Positions 36,247-45,748 of a stretch of DNA of 64,000 nucleotides are shown one piece after another; position 1 is the stretch's first letter, and every line of letters begins with the position of its first letter. Made by a program: the position numbers and the translations under genes. This stretch comes from Anaerovorax odorimutans DSM 5092. GTDB lineage: Bacteria; Bacillota; Clostridia; Peptostreptococcales; Anaerovoracaceae. Location of the stretch: positions 21,694-85,693 of the forward strand of contig NZ_AUFC01000015.1 in NCBI RefSeq assembly GCF_000426305.1, in the 5' to 3' direction. The notes under the pieces were generated by a model. The model saw only the letters and a list, made by a program, of their open reading frames with translations. It was not told the DNA's origin and ran no database searches.

Positions 36247-37634
36247 AACGGTTAATAAAAAATATTTTTATTACTTTAATGATAACAGCTTTTTTCTCAT
36301 GCTCTGCTTTTGCAGAAAGTACATTACCGTCTATTGATGATAATTCTAAACCCTTCAAAGGCGAAGGAACAACGGAAAAACCATATATATATTTGATAAA
36401 TGGTGATAGCAGAGTTGTTTGGAAACACTTAGTTACAATAAAAGAAAAGGGTAAAAGTGAAATTTATGAATGTCATGAAAATGATAATATTCAAGGAAAG
36501 CTTTTATACAGCTATATGTTTAACCCTGAAAACTTGAAACAAACTCCTGATGGACCTTACTATTTAGGATTACGAAAATATGGTAAAGAAAAGACTCAAG
36601 GACTTCCCAAATCCGCCAGCTGTCTCTATTTTTCTTTAGCTAACAAGAGAGAATTCCCGGGCGAAGTACAGATTACCCTTGATGTAAGCAGTAATTTTAA
36701 AGAAGGAGAAAATTTAACATTAATGTATTACGGAGGCTATGACGGCACAGTAATTCATGGAGCAGCTCCCATTGTTATGGAAGATGAGATTTTAGATGTG
36801 GATAGTGCTTCAATAGTTGAAAAAGACATACAAGTTATAGACGGTTATACAAAATTTTCTTTAAGAAATGGAGGTAATTTTGTTTTAACAACTGAAGCAT
36901 TAGATTTCAGTAGTTTAGAAAAGGGAGATGTACTTCATTATGACAGCACAAAAGTCCTAGGTACTTTAGATGGGCTTTTCCCTAATGAAAAAATTTCACA
37001 AGCAGCAGCGGAAAAAATAGGATGTGAAGTTACTGATACAGTAACTCAGGGAGATATTGATACTATAAAGTCCCTGTATTTAGCTGATTTAGGCTTAGAT
37101 AATATTGATGAAATTTCAAGAACTTGTTTTTATAAACTGGAGAGCTTGGACTTATCAGGAAATGAGTTAAAAAATATAGACAGCCTTTCCATGCCTAATT
37201 TAAAGAGCTTAAATGTATGTAATAATAAATTAAAATCCTTATCATTTATATCAGGACTTGACCAATTAAAAACTGTGGATGCTTCGTTAAATGAAATAAG
37301 CAGCCTGCCCGATTTAAACCAATTCCATGAATTACTGTCACTTGATTTGCATGAAAATAATTTAAAAGTATTACCTCATTTAGAAAAAACAAAACTGAGA
37401 TATTTAGATATATCGGATAATCCTGATTTAGAGATAAAAGCTGATTTAGAAAAAATAGATTCAGTAATCAGCCATAAGGAAATTAAAAATAACAAGAATG
37501 CAGAAGTAGAGAATAATACGAATTATAAACTTTTCTTAGGTGCAGGATTGTTTTTGTTAATCATAATTACAGTTATAGGAGGCTTAATTTATACTAAGAA
37601 AAGAAAAAATGGAGAAATGCGTTATGAAAAATAG
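36243..37634 (+). CDS. Membrane-anchored protein: conserved-His module plus leucine-rich repeats
   Basis: A 463-residue protein starting with TTG, whose bases overlap the previous stop, behind GGAGG. Order: signal peptide (to about 26); one module (35-220, FKGEGTTEKPY start, VVWKHL, GPYYLGL, REFPGEVQITLDVS, His in YDGTVIHG); an EF-like or dockerin-like helix region; about five leucine-rich repeats (285-395, for example LESLDLSGNEL); and a C-terminal membrane helix (about 428-452) with a basic tail. Leucine-rich repeats suggest protein-protein contact, perhaps with another relay member. It overlaps the MoxR gene downstream. Confidence 0.82.
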   Translation: MKRLIKNIFITLMITAFFSCSAFAESTLPSIDDNSKPFKGEGTTEKPYIYLINGDSRVVWKHLVTIKEKGKSEIYECHENDNIQGKLLYSYMFNPENLKQTPDGPYYLGLRKYGKEKTQGLPKSASCLYFSLANKREFPGEVQITLDVSSNFKEGENLTLMYYGGYDGTVIHGAAPIVMEDEILDVDSASIVEKDIQVIDGYTKFSLRNGGNFVLTTEALDFSSLEKGDVLHYDSTKVLGTLDGLFPNEKISQAAAEKIGCEVTDTVTQGDIDTIKSLYLADLGLDNIDEISRTCFYKLESLDLSGNELKNIDSLSMPNLKSLNVCNNKLKSLSFISGLDQLKTVDASLNEISSLPDLNQFHELLSLDLHENNLKVLPHLEKTKLRYLDISDNPDLEIKADLEKIDSVISHKEIKNNKNAEVENNTNYKLFLGAGLFLLIIITVIGGLIYTKKRKNGEMRYEK

Positions 37635-38556
37635 TCAAATAAAAGATGTAATTAAGGAAGTAAAAAAAGCGATTATAGGTAAGGATTCAGTCATAGAACT
37701 TGCCATGACTGCAATTTTAGCTGGAGGGCATATATTAATAGAAGACATACCGGGGGTTGGTAAAACTACCCTTGCTTTAGCCTTTTCAAAAGCCATGAAT
37801 TTAGAAGGAAAACGTATGCAGTTCACACCTGATGTTATGCCATCAGATTTAACAGGGTTTTCTGTGTATAATAAAAATTCCGGTTCTCTAGAATATAAAG
37901 AAGGTGCGTTATGTTGTAATTTGTTTTTAGGAGATGAGATAAATCGTACCTCGCCAAAGACACAGTCGGCTTTGCTTGAAGCTATGGAAGAAGGGAAAAT
38001 TTCTGTAGACGGAATTACCAGAAAATTACCTGAGCCTTTTATAGTAATAGCTACTCAAAACCCAATTGGAAGTGCAGGAACTCAAGATTTGCCCGAATCG
38101 CAGTTAGACCGTTTTATGGTTAGGCTGTCTATGGGATATCCGGATTTTGACAGTGAATTTCAAGTTATTAAAAATGGCGGAAGTGATACTCTCTCTAAGG
38201 TTGATGATGTAATAAATTCTGAGGATTTAAATTTAATAAAAAGAGATGTAAGAAATATTTTTATAGATGAAAAAATATTAAATTACATATTGGAACTTGT
38301 TTCTAAAACAAGAAAAAATGAATTTATAAGACTGGGATTAAGCCCTAGAGGAACTCTAGCTTTGACAGATATGGCAAAAGCTTATGCTATGCTTTGTGAA
38401 AGGGATTTTGTTATTCCCGAAGATGTTCAAAGGGTTTTTTCTTCAGTCATATGCCATAGAATTATACTTGAACCAAGAGCTAAAATCGAAGGATTGAATT
38501 CATCAGATATTGCAAATTCTATTTTAAAAGAAACAGGAAAGGTAGAAATAGTATGA
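37624..38556 (+). CDS. MoxR-family AAA+ ATPase
   Basis: A cytoplasmic AAA+ ATPase of the MoxR type, proposed as a chaperone that matures or inserts partners, commonly encoded with DUF58 and transglutaminase proteins as here. The 310-residue protein has Walker A GVGKTTLAL near 40, Walker B LGDEINRT near 104, sensor 1 in ATQNP near 145 and an arginine-rich LSPRGTLALTDMAKAYA near 240. I chose the ATG at 37624, 9 bases after GGAG; the one at 37609 is also in frame. It overlaps both neighbours, so it is part of the surface-relay operon. Confidence 0.92.
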   Translation: MKNSQIKDVIKEVKKAIIGKDSVIELAMTAILAGGHILIEDIPGVGKTTLALAFSKAMNLEGKRMQFTPDVMPSDLTGFSVYNKNSGSLEYKEGALCCNLFLGDEINRTSPKTQSALLEAMEEGKISVDGITRKLPEPFIVIATQNPIGSAGTQDLPESQLDRFMVRLSMGYPDFDSEFQVIKNGGSDTLSKVDDVINSEDLNLIKRDVRNIFIDEKILNYILELVSKTRKNEFIRLGLSPRGTLALTDMAKAYAMLCERDFVIPEDVQRVFSSVICHRIILEPRAKIEGLNSSDIANSILKETGKVEIV

Positions 38557-39581
38557 TATCAGTTAAAATTTCAACGGCTTTAGTTATAATTGGAATTTTT
38601 ATATTAGGTATTATAAGTGATGCTTATCATATTTTTATCCTAGGCATTGGAGTTATCCTAGTTACTATTCTATTGTTTTTTTATGGTAGATACTGTACTA
38701 AATATGTCTATGCAAGTTTAAAGGAGAAGAAGAAAACAGTAAATTTTGGTGAAGAAATTCCTATGGAGTTAATTGTTGAAAATAAAGGTTTACTTCCTAT
38801 AATGAATTTAAAATTAGTTTCGCGATGTAGGAATGGTTTTATAAATTACAGTGAAATTAGAAATGTTCAAGTATCAGTAGGGGCGGGCAAAACAAGGATT
38901 GTTGAGTTTTCCATAAATTCAAGCCATATTGGGAGGATAAAAATGCATCTTTTGGATGGATTTTTATACGATCCAATTATGCTTTATAAAAACAAATTGA
39001 ATTTAGATCAAAGAGTTACTGTATATATGCTGCCCTTATGTGAAAAAGAAAAGATTGTTGATTTTACTACGAGAAGCACATTTACAGATAATATTTATTC
39101 AAAGGATAAACCGGGATATGATTCTTCTGAAATTTTTGGAATAAGAGATTACAGAGAAGGAGACTTAATTAAACAAATTCATTGGAAACTTACAGCAAAA
39201 TTAGATAAAACCTTAATTAAAGAATATTCACTGCCAATAGACAACAGTTTTATTTTGTTTGCGGATTTCTATGCAGAAAGTCTTACAGAAGAAGCTTTAA
39301 CAGGTATGGACACCATGTTTGAAGAACTATTTTCACTATCTATGGGTATGATATCAGAAAAAATTAATCACAGTATTTGGTGGTATGACTATAAAAAGGG
39401 TGAGGTTTCAAGTATAAATATAAATAATTTAGATGATATGTATATTGCTATGCAGCAAATGCTTGGTATGACACTTTATGGAGGAACTTCTCTAGGTAAA
39501 GAAATTTGTCCCGAGGGTGATGGGGTATTTTATTTTTCTCCTAATGAAGAAAGAAACGGAGAAAGAAGGTTGAGTGCATGA
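38553..39581 (+). CDS. DUF58 (MoxR-associated) membrane protein
   Basis: A 342-residue protein with two N-terminal membrane helices (about 8-25 and 28-45) followed by a DUF58 domain. The hallmark GIRDYREGDLIKQIHWKLTAK lies near residue 200. The family is a constant partner of MoxR ATPases and has a von Willebrand A-like region in longer members. Its ATG overlaps the MoxR stop (ATGA), and its stop overlaps the next start in the same way, so the three proteins are likely made in step. Confidence 0.9.
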   Translation: MISVKISTALVIIGIFILGIISDAYHIFILGIGVILVTILLFFYGRYCTKYVYASLKEKKKTVNFGEEIPMELIVENKGLLPIMNLKLVSRCRNGFINYSEIRNVQVSVGAGKTRIVEFSINSSHIGRIKMHLLDGFLYDPIMLYKNKLNLDQRVTVYMLPLCEKEKIVDFTTRSTFTDNIYSKDKPGYDSSEIFGIRDYREGDLIKQIHWKLTAKLDKTLIKEYSLPIDNSFILFADFYAESLTEEALTGMDTMFEELFSLSMGMISEKINHSIWWYDYKKGEVSSININNLDDMYIAMQQMLGMTLYGGTSLGKEICPEGDGVFYFSPNEERNGERRLSA

Positions 39582-42004
39582 TAAGTAAAATCGGATATAC
39601 ATTGAATTTTAGCGAAGGAAAAAAATCAAATAAAGATTCATTATTACCGCTTTTGTGTTTGGCATTAACCGTTTACAGCCTTATTTTTTCAATGAGTTCT
39701 GCTTTCAAATTACCTTTTAATATTATAAAAGTATTGAGTTTTGCAACATTATTTATAATTGTAGAATTCTGCATACTTATTTTTATAAAGAGATATAAAG
39801 TGATGTTAAATTCTCTTGTTTTTGGAATTTGGCTGCTTACAGTTATTATATTTAAAAAAATTTTACTTAAAGGGGCTGTTCAGCTATTCTCGTTTATAAG
39901 TGAAACCATCGCACAGAGTCAGGAGATAAGCTGGGACTATGATAATTTTTTAAGTTATGACAGCAATTTGATGGAACTAACTTTCATTGTGATTTTACTT
40001 CCTGTAATTCTCATATTAGCCTACAGTTTGATTGAGAAACTAAATATAATGATCTGGCTGCTTGTTGTAGTTCCCATTATTGAGCCAATGATCTTTTTTA
40101 ATCAGTTGCCGAATATATGGTCTTTTGCAATATTGATTACTGCAGGAATTATGGCATTAGTATTATCCAATAAAAATTCTTCTTTGATAAAAAATGCTGA
40201 AGATGTGAGGAATTTAAAAAGTATCAATACCTCAGCTGTAATTATTGCTGCTTTTATAGGTATTTTTCTTACGTCATCCTTACTTCTTGTAAATGAGCAA
40301 GGATACAATACTTTTTTAAGTAATCTCTGGGGTAGAGATACTGCTAAAACGGCTATTACAAAAACCTTATCTCCTGCATTTGAAGAAAAAACACCGCCTC
40401 AGGGAGGTATTACGGGAGGAGATTTCAGCAAAACAGATAAATTTTCATTTACTGGGGAGACTGCATTGACAGTTGAAGCAGATAAGCTTTTGGGTAATTT
40501 ATATATAAGGGGTTTTGTGGGAGGTGATTACACAAGTAAGGGATGGAAAGAAGCAGAGACAGATTCTGATTCTGATAAGTCTGTGGATATTATAAACTTT
40601 GATAACATGGAGTTGTCAAATTTATTCCATTCACAGAAGAGAAATTTAAAAATAACTTTAGGCGAGGCAGCGGAAGAAGGGTACGATTATACACCTTATT
40701 TTGTTGCAGATAAAAAAGGTAACAGCTTTGAATATTTTGAAGTGGCAAATTATGATAATAATTTGTTTTTGCTTTCCAAAGATGATATTTATAGTAACCT
40801 TTTAAATTCAATTGGGTTTTCAAACGGTAAAATTACTAAAGAGATGTTGGACAAGTGTTTTAACGATGAAGAGGAATATTATAAGCATGTAAAATCAAAA
40901 TACTTGAATGTTCCTAAAAGCGCTAAAGCTGTTTCTGATGAATATGAGAATATGACTGATAGATTCAGTAATATTGAAAATATTATCAAATATGTCATGG
41001 GAGATTTATCCTCTAAAGCAAATTATACATTATCTCCGGGAGCAACGCCTGACAATAAAGATTTTGTTACATATTTTTTATATGAAAATAAAAAGGGATA
41101 TTGCACCCATTTTGCATCAACATCAGTTCTCATATTTAGGAGTATGGGAATACCTGCAAGGTATGTTGAAGGGTATGTTGTTAATGCGGGCGAATATATT
41201 ACGGCTGCTCAGACAAAAGATGAAAAATACTTAATAAATGTTAAGGATACAGCATCCCATGCTTGGTGTGAAGTCTATCTGAGAGGGTGCGGCTGGATGC
41301 CTGTGGAAGTGACTCCCGGGCTTACACCTATGCCAACGGGAGATCTTGCAGATGCAGAGGGTGATTCTATTGAATATGAAAATGAAGGTAAAACCAAGGT
41401 TAATCAAATTGCAGTAGAGACACCAAAAATAGAAAATGAGGAAACTGAAGACAGTTTTGCAGAAAACGGTTTATCGGGAGATGGTAATGGCAGGGGTAGT
41501 GGTACAGGCAATCTAGAAAAATTATATATTATAGTGTTGCAGGTATTAACCGTATTACTGCTTATAGCGGCAGGTATTGCAGTTTATAGGTACTTATCCG
41601 TAAGAAAATGGAATAAGATTTTAGAATCCAAAGATAAAAAAGTTTCTATTATTGGTTGGTTTAAATTTTTTAATATTGCTTTCAAGGATAAAAATTACAT
41701 ATCTTTAACTAAATGGGCAAAAGATTTGGAAGAAAGGGAAATATTTCATAAGGATTCAATTAGTGAGGCTGCAAAGATTGTACAAAAAGTGACATACTCC
41801 AATTCGGTATTGGATAACGGGTTTAACATAACTGATGAAGAATATGAAAAAGCAAGGATAAATCTTATTTATTGTATTTTAAGTATATATAAAAAATTGT
41901 CTCGTATGGAAAAAGTAAAATGGATATTTATTATAAGACTGCCCTTAATAAAGAAAGCGGATAAGAAAAACATAGAAAACAAGGAGAATATCTATGGTAC
42001 ATAA
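39578..42004 (+). CDS. TgpA-like membrane transglutaminase-fold protein
   Basis: An 808-residue protein with about seven N-terminal membrane helices (to about 245), an external transglutaminase-like domain (about 440-590), and another membrane helix (about 650-670) before a cytoplasmic C-terminal region. The catalytic Cys is in GYCTHFASTSVL near 507 and the His in SHAWCEVYL near 564. At the usual Asp position the sequence reads GWMPVEVTPG, so Glu stands in. TgpA relatives process or crosslink envelope proteins in an unknown way. It is translationally coupled to DUF58 and overlaps the permease start by 11 bases. Confidence 0.88.
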   Translation: MISKIGYTLNFSEGKKSNKDSLLPLLCLALTVYSLIFSMSSAFKLPFNIIKVLSFATLFIIVEFCILIFIKRYKVMLNSLVFGIWLLTVIIFKKILLKGAVQLFSFISETIAQSQEISWDYDNFLSYDSNLMELTFIVILLPVILILAYSLIEKLNIMIWLLVVVPIIEPMIFFNQLPNIWSFAILITAGIMALVLSNKNSSLIKNAEDVRNLKSINTSAVIIAAFIGIFLTSSLLLVNEQGYNTFLSNLWGRDTAKTAITKTLSPAFEEKTPPQGGITGGDFSKTDKFSFTGETALTVEADKLLGNLYIRGFVGGDYTSKGWKEAETDSDSDKSVDIINFDNMELSNLFHSQKRNLKITLGEAAEEGYDYTPYFVADKKGNSFEYFEVANYDNNLFLLSKDDIYSNLLNSIGFSNGKITKEMLDKCFNDEEEYYKHVKSKYLNVPKSAKAVSDEYENMTDRFSNIENIIKYVMGDLSSKANYTLSPGATPDNKDFVTYFLYENKKGYCTHFASTSVLIFRSMGIPARYVEGYVVNAGEYITAAQTKDEKYLINVKDTASHAWCEVYLRGCGWMPVEVTPGLTPMPTGDLADAEGDSIEYENEGKTKVNQIAVETPKIENEETEDSFAENGLSGDGNGRGSGTGNLEKLYIIVLQVLTVLLLIAAGIAVYRYLSVRKWNKILESKDKKVSIIGWFKFFNIAFKDKNYISLTKWAKDLEEREIFHKDSISEAAKIVQKVTYSNSVLDNGFNITDEEYEKARINLIYCILSIYKKLSRMEKVKWIFIIRLPLIKKADKKNIENKENIYGT

Positions 42005-43001
42005 TGAAAGAAAAAATAAAACATTAATTATTATATTATTTTTTGTTACTGCTTTTTTAGCTGTAATATCCATGCTCTATGGTCGTTATCATGTCAGCTG
42101 TCAAGAGCTTATAAATTATTTTATTGGGGTAAATGTGGATACTTCTGTTAATTCTGCTATTGGTAATGTCAGGCTGCCTCGTGTGTTAGCAGCTTTAATT
42201 GTTGGAAGTGCCCTATCCATGTCAGGGGCATCCTATCAAGGAGTTTTCAGAAACCCTATGGTTTCACCGGATTTGCTTGGAGCTTCAGCAGGTGCAGGCT
42301 TTGGGGCAGCTTTAGGAATTTTGCTTGAATTTTCACCTTTTGGTATACAGTCGGTATCTTTTCTTTTCGGATTGGCTGCTGTGGGACTTTCATGGCTGAT
42401 TTCTAATTCTATAGGAAGGAACAATAATATAATTTTAGTTCTTATTTTATCAGGCATGGTGATTTCCGCACTTTTTCAGGCTTTTATTTCGGGTATTAAA
42501 TATTTAGCAGACCCTTACAGTAAACTGCCTGAAATAACCTTTTGGCTAATGGGAAGTTTATCTACTATTACAATGAGTGACTTATTTTTTGCACTGCCTT
42601 TTGTAATCCTTTCAGCAACTATTTTATTTTTGCTGAGATGGAGACTAAATGTATTGGTTTTCGGAGATGATGAGGCTGTTTCTTTAGGTATAAATACGAA
42701 AAAACTAAGACTTATTATTATAGTTTGTGCCACACTGCTTACCGCTTCTGTTGTAAGTATAAGCGGACAGGTTGGCTGGGTTGGTCTAGTTATACCCCAT
42801 TTTTGCAGAATGATTGTGGGACCTAATTATAAATATTTAATACCTGCATCTCTTTTTGTGGGTGGATCATATTTACTTCTTGTAGATAATATTGCAAGAA
42901 ATTTTTTAACAGTGGAAATTCCTCTGGGGATATTGACTGCTGTTATAGGTGCCCCTGTTTTTGTATTTTTACTGCTAAAGGGAAGAAAGGAATGGTGTTG
43001 A
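41994..43001 (+). CDS. FecCD-type ABC transporter permease
   Basis: A 335-residue integral membrane permease of the BtuC/FhuB/FecCD family that moves metal chelates, heme or cobamides. Ten membrane helices are expected; the signatures RLPRVLAALIVGSALSMSGA near 58, NPMVSPDLLGASAGAGFG near 85 and GWVGLVIPHFCRMIVG near 262 are present. AAGGAG precedes the ATG inside the transglutaminase gene. It should pair as a homodimer with the FecB-type lipoprotein at 30849 and the ATPase that follows. Confidence 0.95.
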   Translation: MVHNERKNKTLIIILFFVTAFLAVISMLYGRYHVSCQELINYFIGVNVDTSVNSAIGNVRLPRVLAALIVGSALSMSGASYQGVFRNPMVSPDLLGASAGAGFGAALGILLEFSPFGIQSVSFLFGLAAVGLSWLISNSIGRNNNIILVLILSGMVISALFQAFISGIKYLADPYSKLPEITFWLMGSLSTITMSDLFFALPFVILSATILFLLRWRLNVLVFGDDEAVSLGINTKKLRLIIIVCATLLTASVVSISGQVGWVGLVIPHFCRMIVGPNYKYLIPASLFVGGSYLLLVDNIARNFLTVEIPLGILTAVIGAPVFVFLLLKGRKEWC

Positions 43002-43759
43002 TGTTAAAACTTCAAAATGTAAAATGCGGTTATGGAAATAATGTAATATTAAATAATGTTTCTTTTGAAGTTAAAGCTGGTGAAGTTGTATGCATTTTAG
43101 GGGCAAATGGTGTAGGGAAAACCACATTATTTAAAACTGTTTTGGGACATATTCCTATTTTAGGAGGAAAAATCTTTTTAAAGGAAAAAATGCTTAATAG
43201 TATGTCTATAGTTGATAAAGCCAAAGAAATAGGATATGTTCCCCAGGCTCATACCCCTCCATTTCCTTTTCTGGTGAGGGATGTTGCAGTTATGGGCAGA
43301 ACGGCACATTTATCTGTTTTTTCCTCCCCAAGCAAAAAGGATATGTATATGGCAGAAGAAGCTTTAGAAAGCTTGGGAATAGGTTATTTAAAGGATAAAG
43401 TATACACTGAGATCAGCGGTGGAGAAAGGCAGCTTGTTTTAATTGCAAGAGCATTGGTACAGACTCCATCTGTTTTAATAATGGATGAACCTACATCAAA
43501 TTTAGATTTTGGTAATCAAATGAAAGCAGTGAAACAGGTGAGAAAACTAGCAGATAGTGGGTTAGGTGTAATTATGACTACTCATTATCCCGATCATGTT
43601 TATCAATGTGCAGATAAAGTTACTGTAATAAAAAATTCAAAAGAGATCATATTTGGAAATGTTGATGAAACTATGAAATCTGAATTACTCAGTGAAATAT
43701 ATAATATTAAAGTATCGGTGAAAAATATAGATGGCAAAAATATTTGTATACCCGTTTAA
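43001..43759 (+). CDS. FecE-type ABC transporter ATP-binding protein
   Basis: The 252-residue ATPase of the importer. Walker A GANGVGKTT near 36, signature ISGGERQLVLIARAL near 137, Walker B LIMDEPTSNLD near 158 and the switch His in MTTHYPDH near 190 are all present. I prefer the ATG at 43001, which overlaps the permease stop (TGATG) and lies about 10 bases after AAAGG; the ATG at 42992 sits almost on that site. It is the last gene of the operon, 9 bases from a convergent flippase gene. Confidence 0.95.
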   Translation: MLKLQNVKCGYGNNVILNNVSFEVKAGEVVCILGANGVGKTTLFKTVLGHIPILGGKIFLKEKMLNSMSIVDKAKEIGYVPQAHTPPFPFLVRDVAVMGRTAHLSVFSSPSKKDMYMAEEALESLGIGYLKDKVYTEISGGERQLVLIARALVQTPSVLIMDEPTSNLDFGNQMKAVKQVRKLADSGLGVIMTTHYPDHVYQCADKVTVIKNSKEIIFGNVDETMKSELLSEIYNIKVSVKNIDGKNICIPV

Positions 43760-43768
43760 AATATTGGA

Positions 43769-45346
43769 TTAATCTTTGTTTATCAAACCTGAATTTATTT
43801 TTATTTCTTTAGAATATTTGAATATGCCTTTAAACCATTTAATATCATCCTTAGAAAGAGAATTGAACTGCATAAGAAATATTAAATAGATAATGGTGGT
43901 TAAGATAATTCCAAGTGCAACGTATAATCCTTGTGAAAAATAACTTAAATCTATCTTATTAAATAAGAATATAATTAAAAAATCAGAAAGCAATATGGCT
44001 AAGATGGGCTTAAAAATCCAATCAACAAGGTTCAGCTTGATTTGTGTTACTTTAAGAAGTCTGCGTATGCTTAAAGTGCTGTTGAGAATATTACTCAAAT
44101 ATAAAACAATAATAAACCCTACGATACCTTTTAAAGGGATTAAATAATATATCAGTATTATTCTGAAAACAGAATCAATGATATTATGTTTTAAAGTAAT
44201 AAGCTGCTGATTAAGTCCCTTTAAAAGTGCATCTACCACTGTATCTAAATATATCAAAGGTATTAAAGGTGACAGAGCTTTCATCATTATTCCTATTTCA
44301 GCGTTTTTATAAATTGCAAGACCCAGATTATTTGAAAATATAATAAAAATACCTGTTATTAATATTGAAATCAGTGATGTAAGCTGTAATACTCTTGATA
44401 CTGAATAACGAATTTTTATTTTGTTATTTAAAGCATTAGCTTCTGAAACTTCAGGTATAAGCAGTGTAGAGAAAGCAATTAATATAAATGAAGGAAATAC
44501 TAAAATAGGCATTGTCATTCCATGTATCATGCCGTAGTTTTCTAAGGATAATTTTTTTGAATATCCGAATTTCATAAAAACCATTGGAATCATAATATGC
44601 TCTATGGTCTTTAATCCGTTTCGTATAAGCGAATTAACTGATATTGGAAGAGAAATAAATAAAAGCTTTCTGTAAAGCCCTTTTGGATGATATTCTTTTG
44701 AATATCTTATATCTCTCTTTATCTCAAACAAATAAAGAAGTGCTGAAAAAATGCAAGAAGCCAGTTCTGATAAAGTTGTTCCTATTACTATTGCGGCACA
44801 TCCATATTCTAAACCTTTAGAAATAAAATAATCAAATATATTAATAAAAACAAGAATTTGAATGATAAGTTCAATAGCTTGTGTACTTGTAGGTCTTAAT
44901 ATTTTGCTCATAGCAAAAAAATAACCCTTTATGCATGAAGAAATTCCAATAAAAGGCATACTTGCAGAAAGTATTTTAAGAGATAATATTGTTCTTTCGT
45001 CGTTAAGCCACTTTATACCAATATAATCAGCACCATAAAATAAAAATAACAAGGCTGGAATACTGAAAAATAAGCTTAAGATAAAAGCTTTTTTTAATAG
45101 TATTTTTGATACATGAAATGATCTTCGACCGCCTTCTTCTGCTATAAGACGGGTAACGGCAATATTTATTCCTGAAGCCACAAAGATTGCAGTCATCATG
45201 TAAACTGATACTACAAGCTGAAATAAACCCATTCCTTCACTGCCTATTTTATTTGATACGTAAACTCTGAAAGAAATTCCAACAGTATTAAAAATCAAAG
45301 ATGTGCAAGCTATAATAATTGCATTAATAAATAATTTTTTTTTCAA
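43769..45346 (-). CDS. SpoVB-like polysaccharide/lipid II flippase family protein
   Basis: A 525-residue polytopic membrane protein of the MOP superfamily (SpoVB/MurJ-like, about 14 helices). The N-terminal GISFRVYVSNKIGSEGMGLFQ is typical of SpoVB and its paralogues, which flip lipid-linked precursors across the membrane, in SpoVB's case for the spore cortex. I chose the TTG at 45346, 6 bases after AAGGAG; a GTG at 45349 is too close to that site. It is convergent with the ABC operon and appears monocistronic. Confidence 0.85.
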   Translation of the reverse strand: MKKKLFINAIIIACTSLIFNTVGISFRVYVSNKIGSEGMGLFQLVVSVYMMTAIFVASGINIAVTRLIAEEGGRRSFHVSKILLKKAFILSLFFSIPALLFLFYGADYIGIKWLNDERTILSLKILSASMPFIGISSCIKGYFFAMSKILRPTSTQAIELIIQILVFINIFDYFISKGLEYGCAAIVIGTTLSELASCIFSALLYLFEIKRDIRYSKEYHPKGLYRKLLFISLPISVNSLIRNGLKTIEHIMIPMVFMKFGYSKKLSLENYGMIHGMTMPILVFPSFILIAFSTLLIPEVSEANALNNKIKIRYSVSRVLQLTSLISILITGIFIIFSNNLGLAIYKNAEIGIMMKALSPLIPLIYLDTVVDALLKGLNQQLITLKHNIIDSVFRIILIYYLIPLKGIVGFIIVLYLSNILNSTLSIRRLLKVTQIKLNLVDWIFKPILAILLSDFLIIFLFNKIDLSYFSQGLYVALGIILTTIIYLIFLMQFNSLSKDDIKWFKGIFKYSKEIKINSGLINKD

Positions 45347-45569
45347 CACAAACTCCTTATATTATAAATACTATAAATATATGAAAGTAGTATAAAAGTT
45401 ATAAATATTACTTTTATTTGATTAAAAAATAATTATAAAAATTAAAAAATATAAATGTAAAATTTTTTTAAAATGGAAATATTATTGCTCAAAAATGAAT
45501 TATTTCATTTAAAGAATTGGGCAAAATAAAAATGAAAAATAAAAAGAATTTTAAAAGGAGGTAGAATAG

Positions 45570-45698
45570 ATGGATACCGCTAGTGAATTAGATAAAATCA
45601 ATAATTATACAGCAATTGGAAGAGGTGGAATTACAGTAGATGATTTAAAAAAAATTTATTATGTTTCAGAAGATGGAGCATGTAATAAAACTGAATAA
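45570..45698 (+). CDS. Orphan 42-residue peptide gene with strong RBS and own terminator
   Basis: A short gene with AAAAGGAGG 8 bases before its ATG and a terminator 10 bases after its stop, so it looks like a complete monocistronic unit. The peptide is soluble and mildly acidic, with YTAIGRGGITVDDLKKIYYV in the middle and a single Cys near the C-terminus (EDGACNKTE). There is no signal peptide. I do not recognise it. A peptide signal, a modified-peptide precursor or a small regulator are all possible, and no modifying enzyme or exporter lies next to it. Confidence 0.55.
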   Translation: MDTASELDKINNYTAIGRGGITVDDLKKIYYVSEDGACNKTE

Positions 45699-45706
45699 AA
45701 ATTTTT

Positions 45707-45748
45707 TAAAAGGCTGTGGCACTAAGTAATTAGTGAACAGCTTTTTAC
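45707..45748 (+). terminator. Terminator of the 42-residue peptide gene
   Basis: AAAAGGCTGT pairs with ACAGCTTTTT around an inner CACTAA/TTAGTG stem. Confidence 0.75.

Noticed and set aside
24567..43759. Modules considered to be NEAT heme-binding domains
   Set aside because: The NEAT hallmarks (SxxxxY helix and YxxxY hairpin) are not visible, and the conserved element is a His loop instead. A distant relation cannot be excluded without structure comparison.
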